Assembly (NCBI GenBank): GCA_963971305.1
Contig: OZ020305.1
Location: 9,767,001-9,831,000 of the forward strand
Source of the DNA: Arcuatula senhousia
Lineage: Eukaryota > Mollusca > Bivalvia > Mytilida > Mytilidae
DNA length: 64,000 nt
Reading direction: 5' to 3'
Part shown: positions 45,906-59,000 of the stretch, one piece after another
Layout: each line of letters starts with the position of its first letter
Position numbering within the stretch: the stretch's first letter is position 1
Made by a program: the position numbers and the translations under genes
Notes under the pieces: model-generated
The model's input: only the letters and a program-made list of their open reading frames with translations
Told to the model about the DNA's origin: nothing
The model's database searches: none

Positions 45906-45982
45906 ATCTTTTTTCCTACAGGGTTGCTACACATCCACGAAACCTCAAAAACCCTTGAGTTTAATTTTTAAGTTCAATGTCC

Positions 45983-47261
45983 CATGGAAGTATTAAATTG
46001 ACAGGAATTACAACAATAAATTAACACAATTAATTTCCCACTATTTATCTGTAGATAATAAAGGTACCGACCCAGTTTATCAAGTAGGCGATAACACGCT
46101 TGAAGACGGTCTGCGTTTCCGCCACCAATTTTGAAGAAAAAACATCACGTGGGTTTACTATCGGTGGCCTTTATCAGTTACACTATTAATAAGGATACGG
46201 GACCGCCTGTGGTTCCCTTGCCGTGCAATTACCTGGTTGCAACGGCTTCTACTACCTATTCGAAAGTAAAGATTGAAAAAAGGATAAAAATCGGTCAACA
46301 TTGAGCAAAGTTATGGCACAATGAAGATAAAAAAATCTGCTCAATTATTGACCATTTGAAGAAAGCACAATTTTTTAAAACTGTGATTACTTTTACATCT
46401 GATCTTTTCTGATTATGAAAATATTATGGTCTTCAAGAGGAAAGAGTTTTCTTCTTTGTGGTATGTGTCGTTACTGTGTGGGATGTTGTAGGATACTCCA
46501 AAAACTAAGAAAAAGTTAAACAAATTTATCGTGACATACAGAAATTTTGTAATTTTGTAGTTATTACACTGAATATAACACAAAAAACTAGACCCGCACC
46601 ATGTTATGATTTTACAAAATTCATATTATTATCTATAAAAAAAAAAGAAATCGTAAACTGAATTGTTGTAGTTTTGTGAAAAGATGCCCGATTTTCTTCC
46701 TAATTCTGTCTTGACACTTGAGAACAAAAATGTAAAGAAATTTGACAAAATGTATCAGACTGTCAGAATTTATTAAAAGAATGAAAACGCACAATGATTT
46801 AAAAAGGTAAAATGAAGAATACAATTGCAACGAATTTCTTTAAATATATTTTAATTGAAAATCAAAGGATGTAACTGCAAGCAATGAAGATAGACCCAAA
46901 ATCTTATAATATTATTATAATCCCATACTTATAAGTATGACCTGACTCCTAAAATAAAATTAAATTAAAGCTGTTGTTTACTTTAATAGTCAATACATGT
47001 ACATGCAAATTGTTCAAATACATATTCATATTCTACTACATGTAATTGCATTTTTTTCTTCAAAAATCAATAGATACTCTATTTGTGCGGTCATAATTTT
47101 TCGATAATAAAACCACTCGTAGTTAAGGATTTCGACTAAGAAGATAGGCAAAACTTCGATCAGTATGGCGTTATTAGTAGGTACTTGACGATTTTGCGGT
47201 AACGCAGATGGAACGTTTGAAGTGAGGCTGTTGTAATTCCTGTCAATTTAATACTTCCATG
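45983..47261. mobile_element. DNA element with perfect 33-bp terminal inverted repeats
   Basis: 45983-46015 (begins CATGGAAGTATTAAATTGAC) and 47229-47261 are exact reverse complements over 33 bp. AATGTCC flanks both ends (45976-45982 and 47262-47268), a probable 7-bp target duplication. The 1.2-kb interior is AT-rich, without a transposase frame. The superfamily is not assigned. Confidence 0.8.
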
Positions 47262-47434
47262 AATGTCCTGAAACGGCCTTGTATTGTTTAATATTTGGGA
47301 AAAAGCCTTGAAATAGATAATTTGGCAATCAATAGGTAAATGGAACAATGTTAGTTGCTTGCCAATTCGAATATTGGAAATATGACAGGTATCCTACAGA
47401 AAGCAGGGACTGTTTATTCCGGAAAACCTACCTT

Positions 47435-47630
47435 CACTCTCGTTTGGAATAAGTTCACGTTGCTGATTGGAGTGTGGTTGTTATATGTGTTTTTGTTTAG
47501 TTTCTGATTTGTTTTGTTGTGATGATTATATGTCTATCGATTTTGATTACTTAGTATACTGTTTACCGATTTTGTCTGTCTTTTGATTGCCCCTTTGGTA
47601 CATCTTAGCTTCTTGTAGAAAAAATATTTT
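47435..47630 (+). repeat. Possible retroelement 3' tail fragment
   Basis: CTTCACTCTCGTTTGGAATA, GTTCACGTTGCTGATTGG and GATTGCCCCTTTGGTACATC resemble the minus-strand text at 55650-56100 downstream of the reverse transcriptase remnant (ACTCTTGTTTCCACTTGAGT, GTTCGTGTTGTTGATTG, CCCCATTGGTACCTC). It is therefore probably a second, 3'-only copy of that element. Confidence 0.5.
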
Positions 47631-48329
47631 TGGATTAAAGAATTCTGTTTACTTATTTCATCCTTTAAAATGACTAAAATACCTTTCAGAATCTATGGAA
47701 AAACCTTTCATAATTAAACTTTGTGATGCAAAAATGATTCAAACCTTGTAATTAGATGGTTTTTGTGGTAGATGATTAGAATTCTCCCTCAGAATGGTAA
47801 ATTAACTTACCCAAATCAAAAAGAAGATTTTGAACCCTTTTTTATCCAAATTAACTATTCTGATTATTATACCTGTAGTGAGTGTACGAAGAAAGTGCTA
47901 TTGTGATTTTAATTTCTCTGGTACGTAACTGTATTGTCTGTTTCTCTTAGGCATTTTTCAATTGGATTTATAATTTTTATGTTATATTCCGGAATCTCTA
48001 TAGTTTCAGTTACCTAAGGCAAGTGGAAGGTTGTCTGCTATGAAGCCTGGTTCAAACCAACTATTTTATGTCAGAACTTTTGTGATTTTTGTCCCTGGTA
48101 GGTACTAGGTACCTACATTTATACCTGTTTAGAGATTTTTAAATTGTGTATCACCATTTTAAAATTTGTTCTTGCCTTAATTCAATTTATTACTGAAATG
48201 CACGTAAAATGCCTTTTTAAAATTTCGTTTTTTTTTCAATTGTGTTACTGGTAAAACAGATAACACCTTAAAAGCAGGTGAAACAAAACAGCAAGATAAA
48301 GATTGGGATTGAATGAAATGTTAAAAGAC

Positions 48330-51300
48330 AATGCAATATTTTCACCATTTTTATTTAGCTTGACTTCTTCAACCATTTCCATCCTTCCAAATCTCTCACT
48401 TCTGAACATAACTTAAGTCAACAAGACTACATCATTTTAACATCACCCTCTCTCTATCTTAACCAATATCTTATCTTTATATATATATATATTATATACA
48501 GATAACTATAATAGGTTTATATGTGTCTTTTAAATGAGCATCATATTAACAAATAAATACATCAAAACCATACATGCCCCAACACCTTTTATTGGCGAGG
48601 GCATCGATATAAATCATTAACAAGTATCAGGGTCCATTAAAACAAACAGAACATAACAGTAGATAAAATTCTAACACAGAATACATAAAACAGTGGTTTG
48701 ATACCTCAGTTGAGATATATATATAAAAATTAAATCGTTAGATTGGGTTCTTTGTAATGTGAAACACTATCACAGCAGAGGGGGTTGGAGTTGGGCCTCT
48801 TGGAAAATAAGAAGACCATAATCAGATCTAAAATTTGTTCTATTCTCTGTTATTGTAGATGGATGAAAATGTTTCCTAGACAACAACTAATTTAACCCCC
48901 GAAAAGCTAAGGCAGCAACTACAAAATATGAAACCATGGTCTTGAAAGGAAAGCTGAAAATTTCAGATTCTAAAATATACTGTTTTCATTTCATGTACTT
49001 TTAAGGGCTGTACCAGAAAACAAAATTATATGAGGGGGTATGAAGGCAGCTTATGTGGTGGGTGTTATGTCAAATTTTTCACAATAACTATGGGATATAA
49101 TTCTATGGGTAGTTGGTGTTAAGTGCCTTCAATCCCCTATGTATTTTTTTTCTGGAACAGGTCTTATTAAAAGTGACAAAGGAACACACTTAAGCTTTAT
49201 CACCTAATTAAAATTTAGCAGCTCTAGTATACATCAAAATCTGAGATCACAATCTTAGCATAATTCATTTTATAAAACATAAATTAAAGCTCTAAGCATT
49301 TATAAGCACATTGTTAGAAAACCAAAGGTGTTAAAAGGGAAGTTGACCAATACAAGGTGCAAGAAAAAAATCATGGGGTGGGGGAACAAGAAAGGATAAT
49401 TGGAAGGTTTTTTTTCTCTCAACAATTTGAAATTAAAAGGGGGAGTTGCCTAACACAATGTTCAAGAAAAAAATCATGGAGGAGCAAGAAAAAATTTTTT
49501 GAAGTTTTTCCACTAATTCTTTTAATTGCAATTAATTGGTAATATTGGGGTCAGACAAGTCTTACAACATGGACATAAAAGGCACATTTAATCTTTGATA
49601 ACTTTCATTGATAAATTTTGAAGTTTATAGTAAAAAGACATGAAATCTCATGTTTCACATGAATATTGATAGCTAAAAATGCATTTAACAAGACACTGAA
49701 AGAAGCTGATACAGTAATTGTTATGGATATACCACATCTATATATTGACTAGAACATGTAACTATTATCATCAATGCCTATTTAATAGACAAAATGCACA
49801 AGGGCATTCCAGCAATACATACATCCATTGGACCAGGGTCAGGTTTTTTGGCATCATAAGACAATGTTAGGCTAAAATGATAGACAAAATAAATGAAGAA
49901 TACTACTTTCTTCAGACCATCAAAACTTTGATTGTAATTATCTATAATAAAATTTTACTTTTGGATGACTGGGTGCGTACTATTCTAACTGAATTAAACT
50001 TTGGAAGTAATATCCACCAAAAAATATTACAGGTTTCATCATATGAATATAAGTTTTAATATCACATACATAGAATTAATAAGGTGTACCCTGTTCATGG
50101 TATACTTTGCTAAAACTGCCCATCTTTATTCTACATACATTTCTTTTTTACAAGGCTCCAAAGCCTTGCCTACATAAAAGGCATTAAATTAATCTTGAAC
50201 TTTAAGTACTACATGTATACTCTTTCATTTCTATACAAAATAGTTGTTCTTACAACTTTTCTTTCATGAATGTATTCAGATCTTGCATAAGAAACCATTT
50301 ATTGAATATCATTACATAACAATTTCCTACATAATACTGTTAAATGGCAAAAAGGGTGTGTTTTTACATATGCTCACTCAAAATATTTAAATACATCTAC
50401 ATGTAATTTGAAAAGTTTTTTAAAAGCTTGTTGAGATACTATTGACAACTTCAGTTAAACATTCTTAAAGCTTCTTAATCAAGTATGCACAAGATTTAAA
50501 TTTGTATTCAATCAATCATTCATCACATCACTTTGAATTTAAATTCATCAATTCCAATGAAAACTGTTATACAAAATACACTCCCAATCTTGAGAAAGAT
50601 TTAACTTTTTCCCCTTCATGTAACTTTTCTTTAAAACCTCAATATACTTGTTACATGATACAAGAATACTAAACATTTTGTTCTATATTTTACACCTCCC
50701 TTAGCTACTAAAGAAAAAAGTTTTATTTTCTTATGTATTTTAAAAACTTACTCATAGTAAAATTAAAAAAATAATAATCAAATCTCTTTTAATACAAAAT
50801 ATTTTACATAAACAAATTTTCATTTTATTTATATTTATGTATTGTTTTTTTCTAAACAAATTTTACATTTCAAAGTTGGAAAAAACTACTTTTAAATCAA
50901 CGTAATTACCATCATTTGAATGTATTTAATGTAAAACAGTTCTTTTAATAATAAGAAATGGAAAGGCATTCTCAAATAAACCTCTGAAAATGCAAAAAAA
51001 AATTGACTGATTTTTCTATTACTTTGATTAATATAAAAACAACTTGTATGAAGATATTAAAATTATTACATCTTATCTCATCATTATTTCACAATATTAC
51101 AGCACTAAACAAAATGCATCTTCTATAAAATCTTACATTTTCCTTTCTGACAACACTTTAATTATTTTCAAGTAAGCACTACATAAATATACACTGAATT
51201 TTCATTCATTTTTTATCACACAAACAATGACATGAATTTATTGCACAATTTTTTTTTTATTTAGCACTATCTTCATTGAAACATGTCATATTCTATAATG

Positions 51301-52751
51301 TAACTAAGAATCAGATTTTAACAGTGAAATGACAATTTTTATTTGTTTGCTAAAACTGACCAAAGAATATATAAGACACTCCTACTCATATCAATGGTAA
51401 GCTGGTAAGCTGTTCACATTAGTTCAAAAGGTAATAAATATGTTACATTCAAGACATCTAAATTATTATTATGAAGACTTAAAACTTAAATTGCATTGGC
51501 ACTAATAAGATTTTCGGAGCTTCTATTGCATTGGAACAAACAAAATAGGAGAAAAAATCTAGTTTTCAGTACCGTTTTCAAAAATCAACGTAAAAATAAA
51601 ATGTACACTTGTGGTGGATTCATACCACTATTCTGAGATCACCTTTTCAAGGTTTATACACCTGGACTGTTCCAACGCTCTAAAAAATATAGATTTATCA
51701 TCTTTGGTCCCCTTTGTTTGAGATCTCTATAAAATAAAATATTTTCTAATTACAGATAGCTTTAAGTTATTAATTAGTTCAGTATAGGAAACAGAAGTCT
51801 TACTTAAAAAAACAAATAGTATAGTGGAAAGTAACTGTGAATGAAAGAAAAAACAAGAAAGCATAAGCAGTTAAGAACAAAACAAAAAAGTACACAATAT
51901 GCCTTATTTACATAAGTAGATTCAATTTGATCCTTAACAGCTATATAAGACCTATTGGCATATCAAGAGAAAAATATATTCAGACCCATAATTTAGTGAC
52001 TTATTTAGATAATTATGTATCTAACAGTTTAGATTGACTGGAACAAATGAATATCTTGAACATAGGGTTGTAAAATTATTTTGTTCGGCTATATGTAATA
52101 ATAAGTATTTGATAATCTTAAATGGCTATTTTTGACTTTTTATATACAAGTGTTTCTATCATGCTATTATCCTTAACATAAAAAATAAATTAAAAACACT
52201 CAGTAGGAAAACATGATCAACATGAAATCCTTCAAATATTATTCATTAGTACAGACCAGCTGTTTTCCGTAAATTCAATTTTAAGGCATTGGTTTTTCTA
52301 CATCACATTTTCCCTCAAACCGTACTCTATTTTCATTCAAAACATTGAGTCTTTTATGTAAGATTTAGAGAAAGTCAAAAATAATTGACCAATGATCAAC
52401 CAGATGAATAAAATAGAGTAATAACATAAGCATGAAAAGAACATGACAATCTTATAATGAAAATTTTGACATTTGTTTGAAAATTAAATTATGTCTACTG
52501 AGCTTGACACATGTTCTACAGCAATTTTAATAATTCTATGGCACTTCTATCAGTTAAAGACTATCCACCATTTAATATTCAAGTCATTTTCTTGATGTCA
52601 TATGAAGTTTCCATTGTGTAGTTTATTCTCCGATTGTACTTTTGCTTTTCCATCTATCTTATCGCTTGTTATCACAGCTCGGCCTGGAAACTTTCCATAC
52701 AGAGACACAATGATTTGGCACAAGTGTTGTCCTAGATTTTGACCCCAGTTG
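48330..52751 (-). other. Probable long 3' UTR of the myosin-IX gene
   Basis: About 4.4 kb downstream of the stop at 52752 is AT-rich, free of the dispersed repeats that fill the rest of the window, and without coding frames. On the minus strand an AATAAA lies at 48355-48350 and others occur within. Low repeat content suggests transcribed, constrained sequence, but the UTR limits are inference. Confidence 0.4.
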
Positions 52752-53017
52752 TCACACCATGATCTCATCGTCACTATCGTCATTTGTAATTTGTGGGGGA
52801 ATTGATATATAACTGGATTCCATAGACAATGGTAAACGTACCGGTCGTGTCATTTCACTATTATTTAATTGGTCATTTCCATTGGTATCCATGGCTACAT
52901 TTTGATCACTTTTATTCATATTGTCTAATAATGCTTGATATTTGGATGGAAGACGTTTATCAGGTGGATTAGAAGCTCTACGTTTTGTCAAATGTTCTAA
53001 TTGTTTTGGTGGGCTGA
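52752..53017 (-). CDS. MYO9: Myosin-IX last coding exon
   Basis: The acceptor is TGGTTTTCAG and the stop TGA is at 52754-52752. It encodes VSPPKQLEHLTKRRASNPPD, then a polar tail ending DDSDDEIMV. An in-frame ATG upstream of the acceptor is not needed, because the phase fits exon 55203-55052 exactly. Confidence 0.8.
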
Positions 53018-56000
53018 CTGAAAACCAAGCAGAGAAAATAAAGAATAAATACATAGCAATGCAGGCTACAAGCATTATTTATATTAGGCATTCTAAGTCA
53101 TAAGAGGAAAGATATGGTTTGGTTCAGTAAATTTCAAGTCAAAAAGATCTAAGATTGTTTCCTATGTAAGGGGAGGTAACTATGGATGAGAAGACAATGC
53201 ATTGTGTAATGAGTACGAATGATTTTCAGATCAGTTAGTTATGCATCATTAACAAGGTGAATTAAACTTTAAAGATTTGAATTTTTTTCTGACATTGTTA
53301 TTTTCGGCTTTAATTCCCAATTTCATCCTATTGTTCAACAATTTAAATATTGTGGATATTTTCTAAGCACAATTGAATTTCATATATGTGAGATTACATT
53401 AAACTGTCTACAGCATTGTGTAAATATATTCTGTAAATACATGCATTTGGATGGTGAAACCTGAACATCTCACTTTGTATCGGAAGTACATTGTATTATG
53501 TTTTGGTTAAAATTCTTAAAAACTTATATAAAAATACTTGAAAAGTTCATATTGCATAAATTGTTAATAGGAAATAACAAAAAGTAAAAAAAAATTCAAG
53601 TAAAAATCTTCAAACAAAAATTTAGACTCCTATGCTATACAGTTTGTGAATTGAGTAACGTATAGGAATAAAATGACGATTAATTTTAAGAATATAAAGT
53701 GTCATCTACAGGGCAATAGAGCACCTAACATAAAACTATCAGCCACCCAAGCATCTGTGTAATTAGTAGGGCAGAGTTTTAGTACAACAAGAGTTTGACT
53801 GTGCAAGTTACCCTGATTTTGACTAGGTGTCTCCAATGAACATCACACAGTGGTCTCTATTAATGATTAAAACAGAGAATTTATCAGCCGTAAAACAGTG
53901 AACTATGAAAGTGTTAATCACACAGTGGTCTAAAATGTTTGCTTAAAAAAGGGTCAAGACAAATATGGCGGGATTTCATTAAACAGGAAGTTGATGAGTG
54001 ACAGATCTAAATTCATAGTACTGATGCTGCATATAAATATCAATAAGTTGTGATAAGTAGCTGTTGAGAAACTGTTATGAAAATTTATCAATAATTACTA
54101 TGTGGTGTTTCATAACTATTAAGACATAGAATGGAAAATATGGACTGTTGAAATAAAGCACATAATAAATAAACACTACAAAAAAAAATCTGCAATGAAA
54201 AAACAGCCAGTACCAAACAAATTAGACAAATGGTGAGTGCTTCAAGTTAATAAGTTTATAGTACAGGCCCTGGTTAAAGGAGTTAAAAGATTCCACATGA
54301 TAATGGAAAACCCCACTCTCTGAAAAACTGTGTGTAAATAAAGTGCATGATAAGGTTCCATTTCTAATATTTCATAAAATTTGCAGTAAGAAAACTTTCA
54401 GAGTTGAAAAAATTCATGCATTTAGAGAAACAAAAAATTCCTATCATAGTAAGAATATCAAATTAATATTTTATAACTAAATCCATTTAAATATTTAAAG
54501 TTATTCCCTTAAGTTTCCATTTAAATCTTAAAAGTTATCTTAATATTTAAATAGGAATATTATATAACTGTATATATTAAAATGTGTTGGTAGTCCATCT
54601 TATGTAACAGACTTAAAAAAATTATATTGCACCATTAAAGTCAAAAAGGATATATAGAGAAAAGACGTTATAATTTAAATCATGCTGAGAGAGTCTTGTA
54701 TTCATGCATGAAAATAAAATGGGAGCATCATTTCTTGTTTTTACTCGTGCAAGCATGAAAAAAATTTCTACATTAAATCTAATGAATGATTGATATGATT
54801 TTGATTAAATATTAGAAAATGGAATCTATACTATTTTAAAGTGAGAAAGCCCAGCAAAACTTCTCAAGGGAAATAATTTCACTGATCAGTATATGTTTAA
54901 ATGATATGTAATTCTGAATAATGACTATCTTCATGGGTCAATGTGCCATTAGTCAATCCCTGAACAAAGATATAGCAATCCATTGTTAATGGCAATTTGC
55001 GAATGCACTTTGAAAAGGTCAAAGGTCATCTAAAGCTGTTTCTCAATCTACCTGGGTGTTCAAATGTCATTGCATATTCCTCTGCCTCTTCACAATCATC
55101 TGCAGTGTCGTAGGTACTATCTACGTCATCTGTACTGATGATTTCATCATCTGAAGATAGGTGGCGACACTCCAAGGCTGGAAGCTTGGATGTCAGGTTT
55201 TGTCTAAGATAGAATGGAAACAGTTATATTAATCAAATTTTATTACTGTTAAAAAGTACCCCTTCCTTCACATATAGATCAATATTTGCATACTTTACAT
55301 ATATTTTCTGATCAAATACATTGTACAGTAAAATAAATCTCTGCAGGAATCTATAAACTGTATAAATAAACTAAGAAAAAAAGACTTTATTATGAACTCT
55401 GAGTAGGCATAACTAATACAAGATTCCATTCCAGGACTATGCCAAAAGTAACATGAAATTGCATTCAATGTCATGGTAGAAATAATCCCCTCCCCTAAAA
55501 CCATTCAGTTTACAGGAAGTTAAGTCTCATGGACTTTGAAACGGAGACTCAGAATACCAAATCTATAACCACTTCTTTCAGTGAAAGCATAGAAATATGT
55601 TTCTTACAGAAGGATGCATTATGAACTGGAGAAAAAAACTAAAATTTATCATCCAAGAAGCAGAGGTACCAATGGGGTATCAGAAAAGGGCAGAGACAAA
55701 ACCAATAAACACGAACACCAACCCGACAAAAACAGACAACATGGGCGCGTTTGACATTCCCTTCCTAGGTAACCTGGGTAGATTATTTTTCCCGGGTTGA
55801 AATATAAAACAGAACACGGTTGACCTCTGTTCTGTATGGGTCAATGATCTTTGTAACAAATAAAAGTGTACATTCAGAACAACCTAGGTTACATATTATA
55901 TTACTACGTCATTACCCAGGTTGTTCTCGTTCTGCCCCATGTGAGCGACATTTTCCCTACCTGAGACTTCCTGGGTTTGAATATCGAACACAAGCCATGT

Positions 56001-59000
56001 AAAAAAATGGAAACACAAAATACTGAATATCAATCAACAACACGAACTCAAGTGGAAACAAGAGTGAACTCAGGTGCTCCGGAAAAGTAAGCAGTTCCTG
56101 CTTGCTATAGCACACCTGTCGCGTTGCCAATAGTCCATTCAATGTGTCAAATCCGGTAAAGGAAGACAAAACAAAACCCTATGACAAACCAACATCTGCA
56201 CTCATCTGAGAGATCGAAATTCCATATTTGTATATAAGTGCATGATGTCTTCCGTAAAATTTCTTTAGTGAAGACAGCAACAGAGGAGCAACATAACCCT
56301 GTGTGAGCAATTTTTGTGTCAGACTTGTTGCTCTGCTAAGGAAATCAATGTAAGTCCCTCATGCTCTGGAGTCACAAATCAATTGAGATACGTAAACTCC
56401 ATAAGCTGGAGTGGACAGAATGTTGCTACACAAGAAGGGAAAGTTGACAATTGGAAAGTTGAAGTCATAGAGCCTTGTTGAAAGTCTTCCTTTAGAGTCA
56501 ATTTCGAGATGTAGATCTAAATATGAAGCAGACTTCCTAGAATTTGTTGTGTCCTTTATCTCAAGCTCCTGGGGATATATGAGATGGAGAAAGTCACCAA
56601 ATTGAGAATTGTTAAGGGAAAGGACATCATCAAAAGAACAGAACGAGAGGTTGAAAGAGAGAGCTAGTCTACGGTCTTTCTTGCCTAGAAGAGATTGTAA
56701 GAAGTCTGCTTCATATAAATGCAGAAACAAATCAGCAAGCAATGGTGCACAATTAGTGCCCATTGGAATCCCTATTGTTTGCTGAAAAACAATTCCACCA
56801 AACTGAACAAATATGTTGTCAATAAGAAAGTTGAGCATGTCAATTATTTGTTCTTCTGTAAATTTGTTCTTTTTCTTAGACTCATTGATGACAAAGTAAG
56901 TCTTGGTATAATCCACTACTAGATATTTGTACCTACGTTTTCCATTCTTTTTGCCATTGTAATACACTTACTTCTCTTTCCTGATTGACTTGAGGTGATT
57001 TTTGAGGGCCTTCTCCTCTTCCTCTACATAAGGTGAGATATCATCATCGTCGTCGTCCTCCTCCTCTTTAACAGGTTCATCAGGTACACATGGACTTACA
57101 GCTCGTTCTCTGGTAGGGGACTAGAAACAAAAAGAATAAGATGTACAAAGACAACAGAAATAATTGGTACAAGTCAGGCCAAACAGCTTGAATCAAACAC
57201 AAGCAGTGCTCAACGTCCCCAACCTTGTACCATTCTTTAAGTCATTTCAACCCTACAATTGAATAGGTGTCTTTTAAGCCTAATAGATTTTTATTGTAAA
57301 GTTTACTGAAATTTTGTATTCAAAACTTTTCACTTCAATCACTGTTGCAAAATGTGGGGAACATCAAGGCAATTATATATTCAATAGCCAAGGTGAGGAC
57401 TGAGTACCTTGCCCCATTGCATCTTATGATTTGATTGAACGTTCTATTTGTTATCCTCAGATCCTACTTCATTAATAAAGAAGTGCTATTTTCTAAATTC
57501 AAGGAAATTGAATTCTATGTTTTCCAGAAATACTTTCACTGATCATAAAGAAATTTCAAATTTTCCTTTTTCATTCCATGTTTTTCCCACCATAATATGA
57601 TTCAATTGATTTTTAAGAGTTGCTTCCTCTCAGAGTCAGTATCAATCTTCTCAGAACTTTTCCCATTAATTTTACCTTTGATATTCTCATGCTAGTCCTG
57701 ACAACTTGAAGTCTGTCCACGGCCGTGACTTCAGCTGATTCTAATGTTTTCAAGTCCTCTAATGTTGATCGTAGCTTATCTAGTTGTTCTTTAATAATGT
57801 GTTCTATTACTCTGGAACAATAAAATAAAAATCTGGCTTTATTGACGATGATGAAATTACAAATCAAATGGGAAAAAAAAAGAAAAACAAGAGGCTCCCA
57901 GGAGCCTGAATCGCTCACCTGGTCTTGATGTCAACCCTATGAAGACTTTTGTATAGCTAAATGAGCTGAATGTTTATAAGCATGAAAAATCTTTTCTCTA
58001 TTTGCAATTGCTTTCATTCTTAATAATAAAAAAACACTAAGGGGCTGTAGCCCCTATAAGGGGTTATCAGACAACTTCAACCCTATGGAGACTTTTGTAG
58101 AGCTAAATGAGCTGAACGTTTAAGCAAGCAACAGCCTTTCTCTATCTGCAATAGTTTTCATTCTTTAAGCCAAAAACACTATTTTTGCCTTTAAGGGGCT
58201 GTAACCCCTATAAGGGGTCATCTGACAACTTTGACCCTATGAAGACTTTTGTAGAGCTTAATGAGCTGAACATTTTAGCAAGCAACAACTTTTCTCTATC
58301 TGCAATAATTTCATTCTATAGGCCAAAAACACTATTTTTCGCCTTTAAGGGGCTGTAACCCCTATAAGGGGTCATCTGACAACTTTGACCTTATTGAGAC
58401 TTTTGTAGAGCTAAATGAGCTGATCATTTAAGCAAGCAACAGCTTTTTCTATCTACAATAGTTTTCATTCTATAGGCCAAAAACATGCAAAAACGCTATT
58501 TTTCACCTTTAAGGGGCTTTAAACACTTTAAAGGGTCATCTGACAACTTCGACCCCATGAAGACTTTTGTAGAGCTAAATGAGCTGAACGTTTAAGCATG
58601 CAACAGCTTTTCTCTATCTGCAATAGTTTTCATTCTATAGGCCAAAAACACTATTTTTCGCCTTTAAGGGGCTGTAACCCCTATAAGGGGTCATCTGACA
58701 ACTTTGACCCTATGGAAACTTTTGTAGAGCTAAATGAGCTGAACATTTAAGCAAGCAACAGCTTTTCTGTATCTACAATAGTTTTCATTCTGTAGGCCAA
58801 AAACTTGCAAAAACGCTATTTTTCACCTTTAAGGGGCTGTAACCCCTATTTGGGATCATCTGACAACTTTGACCTTATGGAGACTTTTGTAGAGCTAAAT
58901 GAGCTGAACATTTAAGCAAGCAATAGCTTTTCTCTATTTGCAATAGTTTTCATTCTATAGGCCAAAAACACTATTTTTTGCCTTTAAGGGGCTGTAACCC

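Noticed and set aside
55770..55990. Possible inverted-repeat element around CCTAGGTAACCTGGG and CATTACCCAGGTTGTTC
   Set aside because: Several short CCTAGGTTAC/CCCAGG words pair, but no single consistent pair of ends or target duplication could be defined.
55925..55995. tRNA B-box-like GGGTTTGAATATC, possible SINE
   Set aside because: No A box at the right spacing, no poly-A or repeat tail and no flanking duplication; the text fits the retroelement tail region.
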